Notes: generated by a model from the letters alone, not told the origin. A DNA stretch of 64,000 bases from Flavobacteriales bacterium UBA2306 (GCA_002345565.1 DDVS01000002.1:43355-107354); one strand, 5' to 3'. Positions 1 to 8,972 are shown, counted from the first letter of the stretch. Made by a program: numbers and translations.

Positions 1-22
1 TTTGAAGTTTAAATTTATGTTT

Positions 23-796
23 ATGGCAAAAATTATAGGTGTTGCAAATCAAAAAGGAGGTGTTGGAAAAACAACAACTGCTGTTAATCTAGCCTCGGCT
101 CTTGGTGTTTTAGAAAAAAGAGTTTTGTTGATAGATGCAGATCCGCAAGCGAATGCAACTTCTGGTCTGGGTGTTGAGGAGGTCAATTTTTCTACTTACA
201 ACCTTTTGGAACATAGTGTAGATGCCATAAAATGTATTTTGCCTACAACATCGCCGAATGTTGATATTATTCCTTCTCATATAGATTTGGTTGCTGCCGA
301 GATAGAATTGGTAGATCGTGAAAATCGTGAGTATATGATGCGTGAAGCTTTGAAATCAGTCAAAGATCAATACGATTATATCATTATAGATTGTGCACCG
401 AGTTTAGGATTGATTACAATCAATGCTTTAACTGCGGCAGATTCTGTAATTATCCCCATTCAATGCGAGTATTTTGCTTTGGAAGGTCTTGGAAAATTAT
501 TGAATACGATTAAAAACGTTCAGAAAATCCATAACGAGGATTTGGATATAGAAGGATTGCTTCTTACAATGTATGATAGCCGTTTGAGATTATCCAACCA
601 GGTAGTGGAAGAGGTGAACTCTCATTTCCCGGAAATGGTTTTCGAAACCATTATCAGCAGAAATGTTCGTCTTAGCGAAGCGCCAAGTTTTGGTGAAAGC
701 ATCTTGAGCTATGATGCAGAGAGCAAAGGCGCAATTCAATATATTCAGCTGGCAGAAGAAGTTTTGCTGAGAAACGAAAAATTAGTTAAAAATTAA
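23..796 (+). CDS. parA: ParA/Soj chromosome-partitioning ATPase
   Basis: ParA-type ATPase that positions ParB-bound origin DNA over the nucleoid. The deviant Walker A motif KGGVGKTT lies at about residues 11-18, the LLIDADPQAN motif follows, and IIDCAPSLG forms the Walker B-like segment. At 257 residues it is the length of chromosomal Soj proteins rather than of plasmid ParA with an N-terminal HTH. The frame is open to the window edge, but MAKIIGVANQKGG is the usual N-terminus of the family, so the ATG at 23 was chosen over the upstream TTG and ATG. parB follows 57 bp downstream in the same direction. Confidence 0.95.
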   Translation: MAKIIGVANQKGGVGKTTTAVNLASALGVLEKRVLLIDADPQANATSGLGVEEVNFSTYNLLEHSVDAIKCILPTTSPNVDIIPSHIDLVAAEIELVDRENREYMMREALKSVKDQYDYIIIDCAPSLGLITINALTAADSVIIPIQCEYFALEGLGKLLNTIKNVQKIHNEDLDIEGLLLTMYDSRLRLSNQVVEEVNSHFPEMVFETIISRNVRLSEAPSFGESILSYDAESKGAIQYIQLAEEVLLRNEKLVKN

Positions 797-853
797 AATG
801 GGTTTTTAATATAATTAATCAATTATCGCTTATCAACCATCATTTATATTAAG

Positions 854-1744
854 ATGAAAGACAAAACAAGAGCAATGGGACGCGGTTTAGGAGCAATCTT
901 GAACGCAGAAAGCAAAACCAATATCAATTCTGCTTCAGACGAAGGCGCAAAAACTTTGGTAGGAAATATTGTTGAAGTTCCAATTGAAGATATTTATCCC
1001 AATCCCAACCAGCCAAGAACTTTTTTCGATGAAAAAGCCCTTAACGATTTGGCAGAATCCATTAAGAGTTTAGGGATTATCCAACCTGTAACGCTTAGAA
1101 AAGATGGCGCCAAGTTCGAAATTATTTCTGGTGAAAGACGTTTCCGTGCTTCAAAAATTGCAGGATTAGCATCTATTCCTGCTTATATCCGTTTGGTGAA
1201 TGACCAGGAGTTGTTGGAAATGGCTTTGGTAGAAAATATCCAGAGAGAAGATCTTGACCCTATCGAAGTCGCTTTGACTTATCAAAGACTTTTGGATGAG
1301 GTCGGGATGACTCAGGAAAATCTAAGTCAACGTGTAGGTAAAGAAAGAAGTACGATTACCAATAGTGTTCGTCTTTTAAAACTGTCTCCAGATATCCAAA
1401 ACGGAATCCGAAGCGGGCAGATTTCAGCAGGTCATGGCCGTGCAATAATGAGTCTGGATACCGATGAAAAACGTAAAAGTCTTTTTGATACCATTATTAA
1501 AGATCAATTGAACGTAAGACAAGCAGAACAATTGGCGGCTCAGCTTAAAAATCCTCAGGATAAAGAAAAAGCTGTAAAACAAATTATTGTTCCTAATCAC
1601 GTTAAGAAAGCCCAGAAAAACCTATCGGATATTCTGAATGTGAATGTCGAAATCAAAACATCGGCCAACGGGAAAAAAGGGAAAATTGTTCTCGATTTTA
1701 AAAATGAAAAAGAGTTGGAAAGCATTCTTGCTCACATTAGATAG
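854..1744 (+). CDS. parB: ParB/Spo0J partition protein
   Basis: CTP-dependent DNA clamp that loads at parS and works with ParA. The N-terminus MGRGLGAIL is typical of Spo0J. The ParB nuclease-like domain holds the arginine box GERRFRAS at residues 93-100. An HTH region (VGKERSTITNSVRLLKL) follows, and a basic C-terminal dimerisation part ends the 296-residue protein. The stop codon directly abuts the ATG of the next gene, so these are probably one transcript. No parS-like palindrome was seen in this window. Confidence 0.95.
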   Translation: MKDKTRAMGRGLGAILNAESKTNINSASDEGAKTLVGNIVEVPIEDIYPNPNQPRTFFDEKALNDLAESIKSLGIIQPVTLRKDGAKFEIISGERRFRASKIAGLASIPAYIRLVNDQELLEMALVENIQREDLDPIEVALTYQRLLDEVGMTQENLSQRVGKERSTITNSVRLLKLSPDIQNGIRSGQISAGHGRAIMSLDTDEKRKSLFDTIIKDQLNVRQAEQLAAQLKNPQDKEKAVKQIIVPNHVKKAQKNLSDILNVNVEIKTSANGKKGKIVLDFKNEKELESILAHIR

Positions 1745-2374
1745 ATGAAAAAACTATTGTCAATTTTTTTGTTCTTTTCTTTCTTTTTGGTTTTTTCTCA
1801 GGTTAATCCCAATGACACCATTCGTGTGGAAAATCATCCTAAAGATAGTATTCCTGCAGCAAAACCTAGATCAGAACCCCAAATTTTAGGCGATATTATC
1901 ACAAGTAATGCTCAGGGGAAAGTTACCAAATTAAGTCCTACAAAAGCAGGATTATATTCTGCCGTTTTGCCGGGTTTAGGGCAGTTTTACAATAAAAAAT
2001 ATTGGAAAATTCCCATAGTTTGGGGCGCAGTTGGAACCGGCGTTGGAATTGCCTTGTGGAATAATAAACAATACAACCGTTACAGAGATGCTTTTGTGGC
2101 AGAGCTCAATGGTTTGCCTCACGAGTTTTCCAATATTAATGGAATCGATAAAACGGTTTTGGGTAATGCGCAAGATAGTTCCAAAAGACAACGCGATTAT
2201 GCCATCGGCATTACAGGCTTGATTTATATTCTTAATATTATTGATGCCGTGGTAGATGCGCATCTTTATGAAGGTAGGAATGATCCGGATTTAGCCATAA
2301 TTCCATCCGTTATCAATGATCAATACAGTAAAACAGAAGCAAAAGCAGGTTTAACATTCAGTTTCAGATTCTGA
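1745..2374 (+). CDS. DUF5683 membrane protein
   Basis: Conserved Bacteroidota envelope protein of unknown function, 209 residues. It has a signal peptide ending near FSQVNPND, then a region resembling DUF5683: SAVLPGLGQFYNKKYWKIPIVW, followed by hydrophobic segments at roughly 80-100 and 155-170. The C-terminus ends in Phe (LTFSFRF), as outer-membrane proteins often do. It starts immediately after the parB stop, with no spacer, and precedes dapB by 33 bp. The position between parB and dapB is recalled as common in flavobacteria; the family name is from memory of the motif. Confidence 0.7.
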   Translation: MKKLLSIFLFFSFFLVFSQVNPNDTIRVENHPKDSIPAAKPRSEPQILGDIITSNAQGKVTKLSPTKAGLYSAVLPGLGQFYNKKYWKIPIVWGAVGTGVGIALWNNKQYNRYRDAFVAELNGLPHEFSNINGIDKTVLGNAQDSSKRQRDYAIGITGLIYILNIIDAVVDAHLYEGRNDPDLAIIPSVINDQYSKTEAKAGLTFSFRF

Positions 2375-2407
2375 CATTAAAATTAATCTCAATTATAAAA
2401 AATAAAA

Positions 2408-3106
2408 ATGAATATAGCATTAGTCGGTTACGGAAAAATGGGCAAAATTATTGATGAAATCGCTCAAAGCCGAGGCCATAATATCGTTGCCAGATTAAGC
2501 CAGACTCCAACCAAAGAATCTCTTAACAAGGCAGATGTTGTCATAGAATTCTCAAATCCCGAAGCTGCTTTTGAAAATATCAAAGTCTGTTTAGAAAATA
2601 ACATTCCTGTAATCTGTGGAACAACAGGTTGGCTGGATAAAAAACCAGAAATTGAAAAAATCACTTTAGAAAAAAATAGTGCATTTTTATATGGTTCTAA
2701 TTTCAGTTTAGGTGTTAATCTGTTTTTTGCGCTCAACGAAAAATTAGCCAAATTAATGAACAATGTCAACGAATATTCTTGCCAATTAGAAGAGATTCAT
2801 CATATTCATAAGTTGGATGCGCCGAGTGGAACTGCTATTTCTATTGCAGAAGGAATTATTGAGAATTCCAAATACGAAGCGTGGAAATTGGATGAAACCA
2901 AAGATAAAGAATTAGGAATATTTGCCATTCGTGAAAATGAAGTTCCCGGAACTCATAGTGTTTTCTACAGGTCAGAAGTGGACGAGATAGAAATCAAGCA
3001 TACAGCTTTCAACAGAAACGGATTTGCTCTTGGAGCTGTCATTGCTTCTGAGTGGATTGTTGACAAAAGAGGTGTTTTCTCTATGAAAGATGTTTTAGGT
3101 TTGTAA
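2408..3106 (+). CDS. dapB: 4-hydroxy-tetrahydrodipicolinate reductase
   Basis: NAD(P)H-dependent reductase of the diaminopimelate/lysine pathway. The nucleotide-binding motif GYGKMG is at residues 7-12, GTTGW at 71-75, and the catalytic/substrate region HHIHKLDAPSGTA at 131-143, with the His pair and Lys expected for DapB. The length, 232 residues, fits the short Bacteroidota form. dapF, another enzyme of the same pathway, lies in this window at 30.6-31.3 kb but on the other strand. Confidence 0.95.
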   Translation: MNIALVGYGKMGKIIDEIAQSRGHNIVARLSQTPTKESLNKADVVIEFSNPEAAFENIKVCLENNIPVICGTTGWLDKKPEIEKITLEKNSAFLYGSNFSLGVNLFFALNEKLAKLMNNVNEYSCQLEEIHHIHKLDAPSGTAISIAEGIIENSKYEAWKLDETKDKELGIFAIRENEVPGTHSVFYRSEVDEIEIKHTAFNRNGFALGAVIASEWIVDKRGVFSMKDVLGL

Positions 3107-3243
3107 ACTTTCAAATTGATTCTCCCTTTAGGGTTGGGGCAAAAATTAATTTAGAAGTAAAAAACTGTAACAAAAACATTACATCAAAAACTAATTATAA
3201 AAAATCAGCAAAAAGCTATTAGCCATTTGCCAAAAGCCAAAAT

Positions 3244-4878
3244 ATGAATTATATTATTACTTATACAGTTTATGTTCTCATTATCAGTGTTTTGATGGGG
3301 CTTACAACTTGGAAGTTATTCAAGAAAATGGGTTACAATCCATTATTATCGTTTGTTCCTTTTTATAATTATTTGATTATCCTCAAAGAAACCAAACATC
3401 CGAAGTGGTGGGCGATTTTGTCATATTTACCAATTGTTGGTCCAATAATGATGTCGGTTTTTCATCTTTTCTTGATGAAAAAATTTGGAAAAAGAGGCGC
3501 TTTAAATGGGGTTTTAACAGTAGTTCTACCTTTCATTTTTATGGCAACAGTCAATTACGGAAAAGACCCAGAAGTTGAAACCGAAGAAGAGAAAGAAGAA
3601 AGCAAAAAGAAAGAAACATTCTTAGGTTCAGTCACTTTTGCAGTGGTTTTCGCAACTATTATTCACGCATTTATTACACAACCTTTTGGAATTCCAACTG
3701 GTTCAATGGAGAGAACTTTGCTAGTTGGAGATTTTCTTTTCGTGAACAAATGGGCTTACGGTTACAGAATGCCGATGAGACCTGTGGCATTACCATTTTT
3801 ACAAGGAACAATCTTCGATACGGGACAAAAAGGTAATCCAAAAGATGACCCAAAATCTTATGTTGACGCGGTTAAATTACCATATCTTAGACTTCCAGGT
3901 TATGACGAAATCAAGAGATATGACATCGTTGTTTTCAACTATCCGCAAGATTCTGTACATACAGCAATCGATAGAAAAGACCCTTACGTCAAAAGATGCG
4001 TTGGTATTCCTGGAGATGTTATCGAGTTCAGAGCCGGAAGATTATTTGTTAATAATGCACCTGAAAAAATTCTTGGAGACGAGTATCAGCAACACGGCTA
4101 TTTGGTGACAACTAGCTCTCAGCTTAATATTCCTCAGTTATACAAAGCTTATGGTTTCCTTCCCGTTCAGGAAAATCAAACGAATACAGGATTTTTATAT
4201 GCTTTCCAAGGTTTGACAGACCAGACTGCAAAAGAAATCAAAGCACTTCCTGAAGTTGTTGAAATGAAGGAAATGATTGAAGAAAAAGGAGAAGGCGCAG
4301 TTAGATACAAACTGAATGCAGATAAAACAGCTTACACCAAAAATGTAGATACAACTCAATCCATTTACCCAATCAACAAACCTTGGAATCAGGATTGGTA
4401 CGGCCCTCTTAGAATTCCGAAAAAAGGAGATGTTGTAAAGTTAGACCAAGAAACATTACCGACTTATAAATGGATTATCTCCGAATATGAACACAACAAG
4501 CTCGAAAACAAAAACGGCAAAATCTATGTCAACGGACAAGAAACCAATCAATATACCATCAAACAGAACTATTATATGATGATTGGGGACAACCGCGATG
4601 CGTCTTTGGATGCCAGATTTTTCGGAGTTGTTCCGGAAGAAAATATCGTGGGAAGACCAATGTTCACTTGGATGAGTGTAGAAGGGTTATTCTCCGATGC
4701 TAGCTCAACTTACCAAGCTCCAGGCAAAAAAATCCGTTGGGACAGGATGTTCAAAGCAACCAACACTGGCGAAGTGAACAAAACGTCCTATTGGTGGGTT
4801 GCCGTGATTATTTTGGTCTTGTTCTTCGGTTGGGATTATTTCGCCAAACTTTTCGGAAAGAAAAAAGAAGAAGATTAG
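3244..4878 (+). CDS. lepB: Signal peptidase I with extra N-terminal membrane domain
   Basis: Membrane serine protease that removes signal peptides from exported proteins. The Ser/Lys dyad is visible: Ser154 in PTGSMERTLL and Lys250 in YVKRCVGIPGD. The later box GDNRDASLDARFFG is also present. At 544 residues it is about twice the usual length. The excess is an N-terminal region of about 100 residues with several hydrophobic segments (MGYNPLLSFVPFYNYLIIL resembles DUF5684), a long insert between the Lys box and the GDNRD box, and a C-terminal membrane helix before a lysine-rich tail. The gap from dapB is 137 bp and holds no clear terminator. Confidence 0.93.
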   Translation: MNYIITYTVYVLIISVLMGLTTWKLFKKMGYNPLLSFVPFYNYLIILKETKHPKWWAILSYLPIVGPIMMSVFHLFLMKKFGKRGALNGVLTVVLPFIFMATVNYGKDPEVETEEEKEESKKKETFLGSVTFAVVFATIIHAFITQPFGIPTGSMERTLLVGDFLFVNKWAYGYRMPMRPVALPFLQGTIFDTGQKGNPKDDPKSYVDAVKLPYLRLPGYDEIKRYDIVVFNYPQDSVHTAIDRKDPYVKRCVGIPGDVIEFRAGRLFVNNAPEKILGDEYQQHGYLVTTSSQLNIPQLYKAYGFLPVQENQTNTGFLYAFQGLTDQTAKEIKALPEVVEMKEMIEEKGEGAVRYKLNADKTAYTKNVDTTQSIYPINKPWNQDWYGPLRIPKKGDVVKLDQETLPTYKWIISEYEHNKLENKNGKIYVNGQETNQYTIKQNYYMMIGDNRDASLDARFFGVVPEENIVGRPMFTWMSVEGLFSDASSTYQAPGKKIRWDRMFKATNTGEVNKTSYWWVAVIILVLFFGWDYFAKLFGKKKEED

Positions 4879-4891
4879 TTTAAAATAATTT

Positions 4892-4977
4892 AGGAGCTTA
4901 ATCCCGCTTTCCGTTGCAATCTTTTGCTTTTTCACATATGAAAAAAAAGCAAAAGGATTTCCACTACAATCGGGGCT
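4892..4977. repeat. REP-like intergenic hairpin element
   Basis: A gene-free block starting AGGAGCTTAATCCCGC and ending CAATCGGGGCT. It encloses a hairpin whose arms are CTTTTGCTTTTT (from 4921) and the matching AAAAAGCAAAAG (to 4955). I recall very similar blocks in intergenic regions of many flavobacterial genomes; only one copy is in this window. It may also serve as the lepB terminator. Confidence 0.55.
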
Positions 4978-5069
4978 ATGGGATTTGTCCTTCGAAATAA
5001 AGATTCAGCACTTTGTTAGAGATTACTATCTTTGACGAAGTGTTTTGGTTTAATATTGTTTATTCTTAG

Positions 5070-5138
5070 ATGCGTTTTACGTCTTTGCGAACCTAAAAAC
5101 ATTCAATAATTAAAAAATCTTTGCGGGCTTTGCGTTTA
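5070..5138. repeat. TTTGCG-type dispersed intergenic repeat, copy 1
   Basis: Contains CTTTGCG three times in direct orientation and ends AATCTTTGCGGGCTTTGCG. It aligns along its whole length with 31572-31644. Together with the REP-like block at 4892-4977 it fills most of the 301-bp gap between lepB and the WbqC gene; nothing else coding was seen there. Confidence 0.6.
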
Positions 5139-5179
5139 AAATTAAATGCCTTAAGCAAAAGCAAAGTCTTATAATAAAT

Positions 5180-5794
5180 ATGAAAAAAGTTCTTTTACCA
5201 ATATTCTATTTACCGCCAGTTTCGTGGTTTTCAGTATTCTTAAATGAAGAAAACGAAGTCGATTTCGAACAATTCGAAAATTTTCCAAAACAGACTTACA
5301 GAAACCGAGCATCAATTTACGGCGCTAACGGAAAATTAGCATTGATTATCCCAATCAAACACACAGGAAAACGAGAAATCAAAGACATCGAGGTTTCTTT
5401 TGCAGAAGATTGGCAGAAACTCCACTGGAAGTCCATTAAAACAGCTTATCAAAGCACGCCATATTTCGAATATTACGAAGATAAGCTCAAGAAAATATAT
5501 GCAGAGCAGATTGTTTCTTTAAAAGAATTTAATCTAAAAGCTTTAGGTATTATTCTTGATATTCTGAAGACCGAAAAAAAGTATGAACTGACCAACGAAT
5601 ATTTCAAAAACCCGGAAGCAGAAGATTACAGAGAAAAATTCTCAGCAAAATCCGAATCAATGTCCGAGTTTGAAGAATACTATCAAAGCTTTTCGGACAA
5701 GAACGGATTTATAAAAGATTTATCTATTCTGGATTTGCTTTGTAACATTGGACCGGAAAGTTTGACTTATATCAAAAATATAAAACTCGATTAA
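5180..5794 (+). CDS. WbqC family protein
   Basis: WbqC-like protein, a family often tied to surface polysaccharide or amino-sugar metabolism but without an established reaction here. The N-terminus has LLPIFYLPPVSWF, and YRNRASIYGANGKLALIIPI matches the nucleating region of WbqC proteins. A cysteine near the C-terminus sits in LDLLCNIGPES, also typical. Length 204 residues. It follows lepB in the same direction after a gap filled with repeats, so it probably has its own promoter. Confidence 0.8.
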   Translation: MKKVLLPIFYLPPVSWFSVFLNEENEVDFEQFENFPKQTYRNRASIYGANGKLALIIPIKHTGKREIKDIEVSFAEDWQKLHWKSIKTAYQSTPYFEYYEDKLKKIYAEQIVSLKEFNLKALGIILDILKTEKKYELTNEYFKNPEAEDYREKFSAKSESMSEFEEYYQSFSDKNGFIKDLSILDLLCNIGPESLTYIKNIKLD

Positions 5795-5934
5795 TAGCCA
5801 CGAAACTCTACAGACGAGATTTTCTTTATTTAAAATAATTATTTAAATGAAATCGCTTGTGCAAAAAACGTCTGATTAAAGACTAGTGAAATGAGCGATT
5901 ACATAAGGCAATTAAAAACAATAGATTTATACTT

Positions 5935-7599
5935 ATGAAAAAATTATTGATAGCGGCAGCTTTTTTATATGCAGGATTTGGATTAATGGAGGCCCAGACC
6001 GCTACTCCTGAAATAGATAAAAGCCAAAAAACTTGGTATCATAAAGATTTTGCAACCACAAAAGTATATGGTGTAAATACCGAAAATGCCTACAAATTTT
6101 TTGAATCGAAAGGTCTGCAACCACAAAATGTAGTAGTGGGTGTTTTGGATAGCGGTGTAGAAGTTGACCATCCGGGATTGATTAAAAATATGTGGAAAAA
6201 CCCCAATGAAGTCCCTAATAATGGTAAAGATGACGACGGAAACGGATACATCGATGATGTTCACGGCTGGAATTTCTTAGGTGGAAAAAACGGTGACATT
6301 GATGTTGATAATATGGAAGTCACGAGAGTTGTGAAAAAATACCAACCCATTTTCGAAGGTGATGATTCTACTAAGAATAAAGAGAATCAAGCTAAAATGC
6401 CAGACGAGTTTGCGATGTATATGAAGTCCAAAGAGATTTTTAACAAAAAAAGTCAAGAGGCAAAACAGAGCGTTAAGATGTATACCATGATTAATAATGT
6501 AATCCCGGATATGGTAAAATTATTGAATGGAAAAACATTGACTAAAGAAAATCTATCTACCCTGAAACCATCTACTCAACAAGAGGCAATGGCGATGCAG
6601 GTGCTTTCTCAACTGGTAAATGACCCTCAAGTAAGCGGTAAATCTTCTGCTGAAGTAGAATCTTATATGAAAGGTCAGATGAAAGAAGCTTTGGATTATT
6701 ATACACCGCAAGCAGAAAAAGGATACAATCTTAATTTTGATCCTAGAAAAGAAATCGTTGGTGATAACTATGATGATTATTCCGAGAAAAGCTATGGGAA
6801 CAACCATTATGAAGGTCCAGACGCCAAACACGGAACACACGTTGCGGGTATCATCGCTGGTTTGGTAAATGGTTCAGAGCCACAATATGGTGTAGCTTCC
6901 AGAGTGGCGAAAATTATGACTGTGAGAGCCGTTCCAGACGGAGATGAAAGAGATAAAGATGTGGCTAATGCTATTCGTTATGCCGTTGATAACGGTGCGA
7001 AAATCCTTAATATGAGTTTCGGAAAACCTGTTTCTCCAGGGAAAAATGTAGTTTGGGACGCATTCAAATATGCGGAAAGCAAAGGGGTACTTTTGGTAAA
7101 AGCAGCAGGTAACGAGAATGAAGATATTGCTGAACATCAATATTTTCCAACTAATTTCAAATCTCAATCAGATGATAAACCTTTCATTAATAATATGATT
7201 GTAGTTGGTTCTAATACAAATGATGCTAATGCTTTGAAATCTAGTTTTTCTAATTACGATGTAAAAATGGTTGATGTTTTTGCGCCGGGTTCAGAAATCT
7301 ATTCTACAGTTCCAGATGGAAAATATGAATATTTACAGGGTACATCTATGGCTTCTCCTGTAGTAGCGGGGTCTGCTGCTATTTTATTAGCTTATATGCC
7401 TTACCTTACACCTTCACAGGTTATAGAAGCTCTTGTCAATACCACCAACAAATCCACTATTAACGGCTTCGATCAATTATCAAGATCCAATGGTGTGGTT
7501 GATGTGGCAAAAGCTGCGGAATATGCTTACAAAAATTTTTATGATGCTAAAAAGACAAGCAAATCCCAGAAAAAAATAAAAAACAAATCGTCGAAATAA
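5935..7599 (+). CDS. Secreted S8 (subtilisin-like) serine protease
   Basis: Exported protease with the complete catalytic triad: Asp72 in GVLDSGVEVDHPG, His299 in KHGTHVAGI and Ser471 in GTSMASPVVAG. The oxyanion/stacking region AAGNENEDI is near residue 391. A signal peptide (MKKLLIAAAFLY... to EAQ) covers residues 1-20. Between Asp and His there are about 225 residues, far more than in subtilisin, including a Met/Lys/Gln-rich, probably helical insert at about 130-265. The C-terminus is a short lysine-rich tail, not the sorting domain of type IX secretion substrates. A strong terminator follows. Confidence 0.92.
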   Translation: MKKLLIAAAFLYAGFGLMEAQTATPEIDKSQKTWYHKDFATTKVYGVNTENAYKFFESKGLQPQNVVVGVLDSGVEVDHPGLIKNMWKNPNEVPNNGKDDDGNGYIDDVHGWNFLGGKNGDIDVDNMEVTRVVKKYQPIFEGDDSTKNKENQAKMPDEFAMYMKSKEIFNKKSQEAKQSVKMYTMINNVIPDMVKLLNGKTLTKENLSTLKPSTQQEAMAMQVLSQLVNDPQVSGKSSAEVESYMKGQMKEALDYYTPQAEKGYNLNFDPRKEIVGDNYDDYSEKSYGNNHYEGPDAKHGTHVAGIIAGLVNGSEPQYGVASRVAKIMTVRAVPDGDERDKDVANAIRYAVDNGAKILNMSFGKPVSPGKNVVWDAFKYAESKGVLLVKAAGNENEDIAEHQYFPTNFKSQSDDKPFINNMIVVGSNTNDANALKSSFSNYDVKMVDVFAPGSEIYSTVPDGKYEYLQGTSMASPVVAGSAAILLAYMPYLTPSQVIEALVNTTNKSTINGFDQLSRSNGVVDVAKAAEYAYKNFYDAKKTSKSQKKIKNKSSK

Positions 7600-7620
7600 T
7601 TTTGACATTTCGAGCATAAA

Positions 7621-7649
7621 AAAAATCTGAGATATTCTCAGATTTTTTT
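7621..7649 (+). terminator. Rho-independent terminator after the S8 protease
   Basis: The perfect stem AATCTGAGA / TCTCAGATT with loop TAT is followed by a T run, 22 bp after the protease stop codon. Confidence 0.85.
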
Positions 7650-7700
7650 ATTTTTAATTTGGCATAATTTTTTATATAATCTTGAAATAAATATAAAACT

Positions 7701-8198
7701 ATGAGAAAATTAATTTTTTTAGGACTTATTGGTGGAGCATTGATTTCTACCTCTTGTTCATCAAAGAAAACCGGTGTTACTGCTGGTGAAGCTCAAACAT
7801 TACGCGCAGATGTAATGAAGCTTAAAGGTCAATGGGATATTTCTAATGTAGATTATGATAGAAATTATATCATAAAGCCATTTGACGAAGGTGCAAGTAT
7901 CAATTGTTTTGTAGGAAGTTCTTGGACTTTAATTCCTAATAATTATACAGGGACATATACTTTACACGGAGAAAATGGATGTCCTGCGAAAATTCAGAAT
8001 ATTACATTTAGTGTAGATAAAAGTGGAGAAGTGTCTATAAAAAAAGTTGGAGAAGGCGAAAAAGCTAAAAAAGTATTAGCAGGGTACAAATTAATGTTGG
8101 AAAATCCAAGTGAAAACGCATTTACGCTTGTCCAGTCTGTGACTGCTGATGGAAAACCACTGGATGTTCGTTATAACTTCGTAAGAAGATCTAAATAA
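7701..8198 (+). CDS. Lipocalin-like lipoprotein
   Basis: 165-residue lipoprotein with a lipobox at STSCSSK (Cys19). The mature part begins LKGQWDISNVDYD and contains FVGSSWTLIPNNYTGTYTL, a pattern seen in lipocalin-like proteins of flavobacteria. Ligand and function are unknown. It lies 16 bp upstream of an OmpA-family gene in the same direction, so the two are probably co-transcribed and may act together at the outer membrane. Confidence 0.7.
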   Translation: MRKLIFLGLIGGALISTSCSSKKTGVTAGEAQTLRADVMKLKGQWDISNVDYDRNYIIKPFDEGASINCFVGSSWTLIPNNYTGTYTLHGENGCPAKIQNITFSVDKSGEVSIKKVGEGEKAKKVLAGYKLMLENPSENAFTLVQSVTADGKPLDVRYNFVRRSK

Positions 8199-8214
8199 TC
8201 ATAAAATTCATCAT

Positions 8215-8904
8215 ATGAAATTCAATAAATTAAATGCAGCTGCTTTTTTTATATCTGCCTCTTTATTAGTAACAAGTTGTGAGTCTGTTCAAAATGCAAA
8301 CAATACTCAGAAGGGTGCTGCTATCGGTACTGCAGCTGGTGCTGTAATAGGAGGTATTTTAGGAAATAACATAGGAAAAGGAGGTAATGCTCCTCTTGGC
8401 GCAGTTCTTGGCGGTGTTGTTGGCGGTGTTGCAGGCGGTGTTATCGGTAATAAAATGGATAAACAAGCTAAAGAAATTCAGGAAACTTTACCAGGGGCAG
8501 AAGTTGAAAGAGTAGGTGAGGGAATTAAAGTAACTTTAAATGAAAATACAGTCAACTTTGACTTCAACTCTTCTACATTAACATCAACCGCAAAAGCAAA
8601 CCTAGATAAATTAATTACAGTTTTGAAAAACAATCCTGATACCAATATTAATATCTACGGTTATACAGATAGCGTGGGAAGTGATTCTTATAATCTTACA
8701 TTATCCGGTAAAAGAGCAGATGCTGTTAAGGCGTATTTTACGTCAAATGGTGTTTCTTCATCCAGACTTTTCACACAAGGAATGGGAGAAGCAAACCCTG
8801 TAGCATCCAACGATACAGATGCAGGAAGAGCTCAAAACAGACGCGTAGAGTTTGCGATTACAGCTAATGAGAAAATGATAGAAGACGCTAAACAAGGAAA
8901 CTAA
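8215..8904 (+). CDS. OmpA-family lipoprotein with glycine zipper
   Basis: 229-residue lipoprotein (lipobox VTSCES) that should anchor the outer membrane to peptidoglycan. Residues about 34-82 form a glycine-zipper segment rich in AAGAVIGGILGN-type repeats. The C-terminal OmpA domain has NFDFNSSTLTSTAKANLD, the peptidoglycan-binding region YGYTDSVGSDSYNLTLSGKR and the closing AGRAQNRRVEF. The architecture is that of YiaD-type proteins. A hairpin terminator follows 27 bp after the stop. Confidence 0.9.
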   Translation: MKFNKLNAAAFFISASLLVTSCESVQNANNTQKGAAIGTAAGAVIGGILGNNIGKGGNAPLGAVLGGVVGGVAGGVIGNKMDKQAKEIQETLPGAEVERVGEGIKVTLNENTVNFDFNSSTLTSTAKANLDKLITVLKNNPDTNINIYGYTDSVGSDSYNLTLSGKRADAVKAYFTSNGVSSSRLFTQGMGEANPVASNDTDAGRAQNRRVEFAITANEKMIEDAKQGN

Positions 8905-8931
8905 ATTTTCTTAACAAACTATAAAAATTCA

Positions 8932-8954
8932 AAACCGCAATTTGCGGTTTTTTT
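8932..8954 (+). terminator. Terminator after the OmpA-family gene
   Basis: Hairpin AAACCGCAA / TTGCGGTTT with a T run. The TTTG of its 3' arm (8941-8944) doubles as the -33 box of the next promoter. Confidence 0.8.
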
Positions 8955-8972
8955 ATTTTAATGCTACTTTTG
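8942..8972 (+). promoter_or_regulatory. Bacteroidota promoter for the phosphoribosyltransferase cluster
   Basis: -33 box TTG at 8942-8944, a 20-bp spacer and a perfect -7 box TACTTTTG at 8965-8972. The start codon is at 8992, giving a leader of about 15 nt. Confidence 0.75.

Noticed and set aside
1..2400. A parS site near parA-parB
   Set aside because: No palindrome resembling TGTTTCACGTGAAACA was found by eye in this part or elsewhere in the window.
3107..3243. Lysine riboswitch or other structured RNA near dapB/lepB
   Set aside because: The gap is short and AT-rich, with no recognisable conserved core; nothing upstream of dapB resembles one either.
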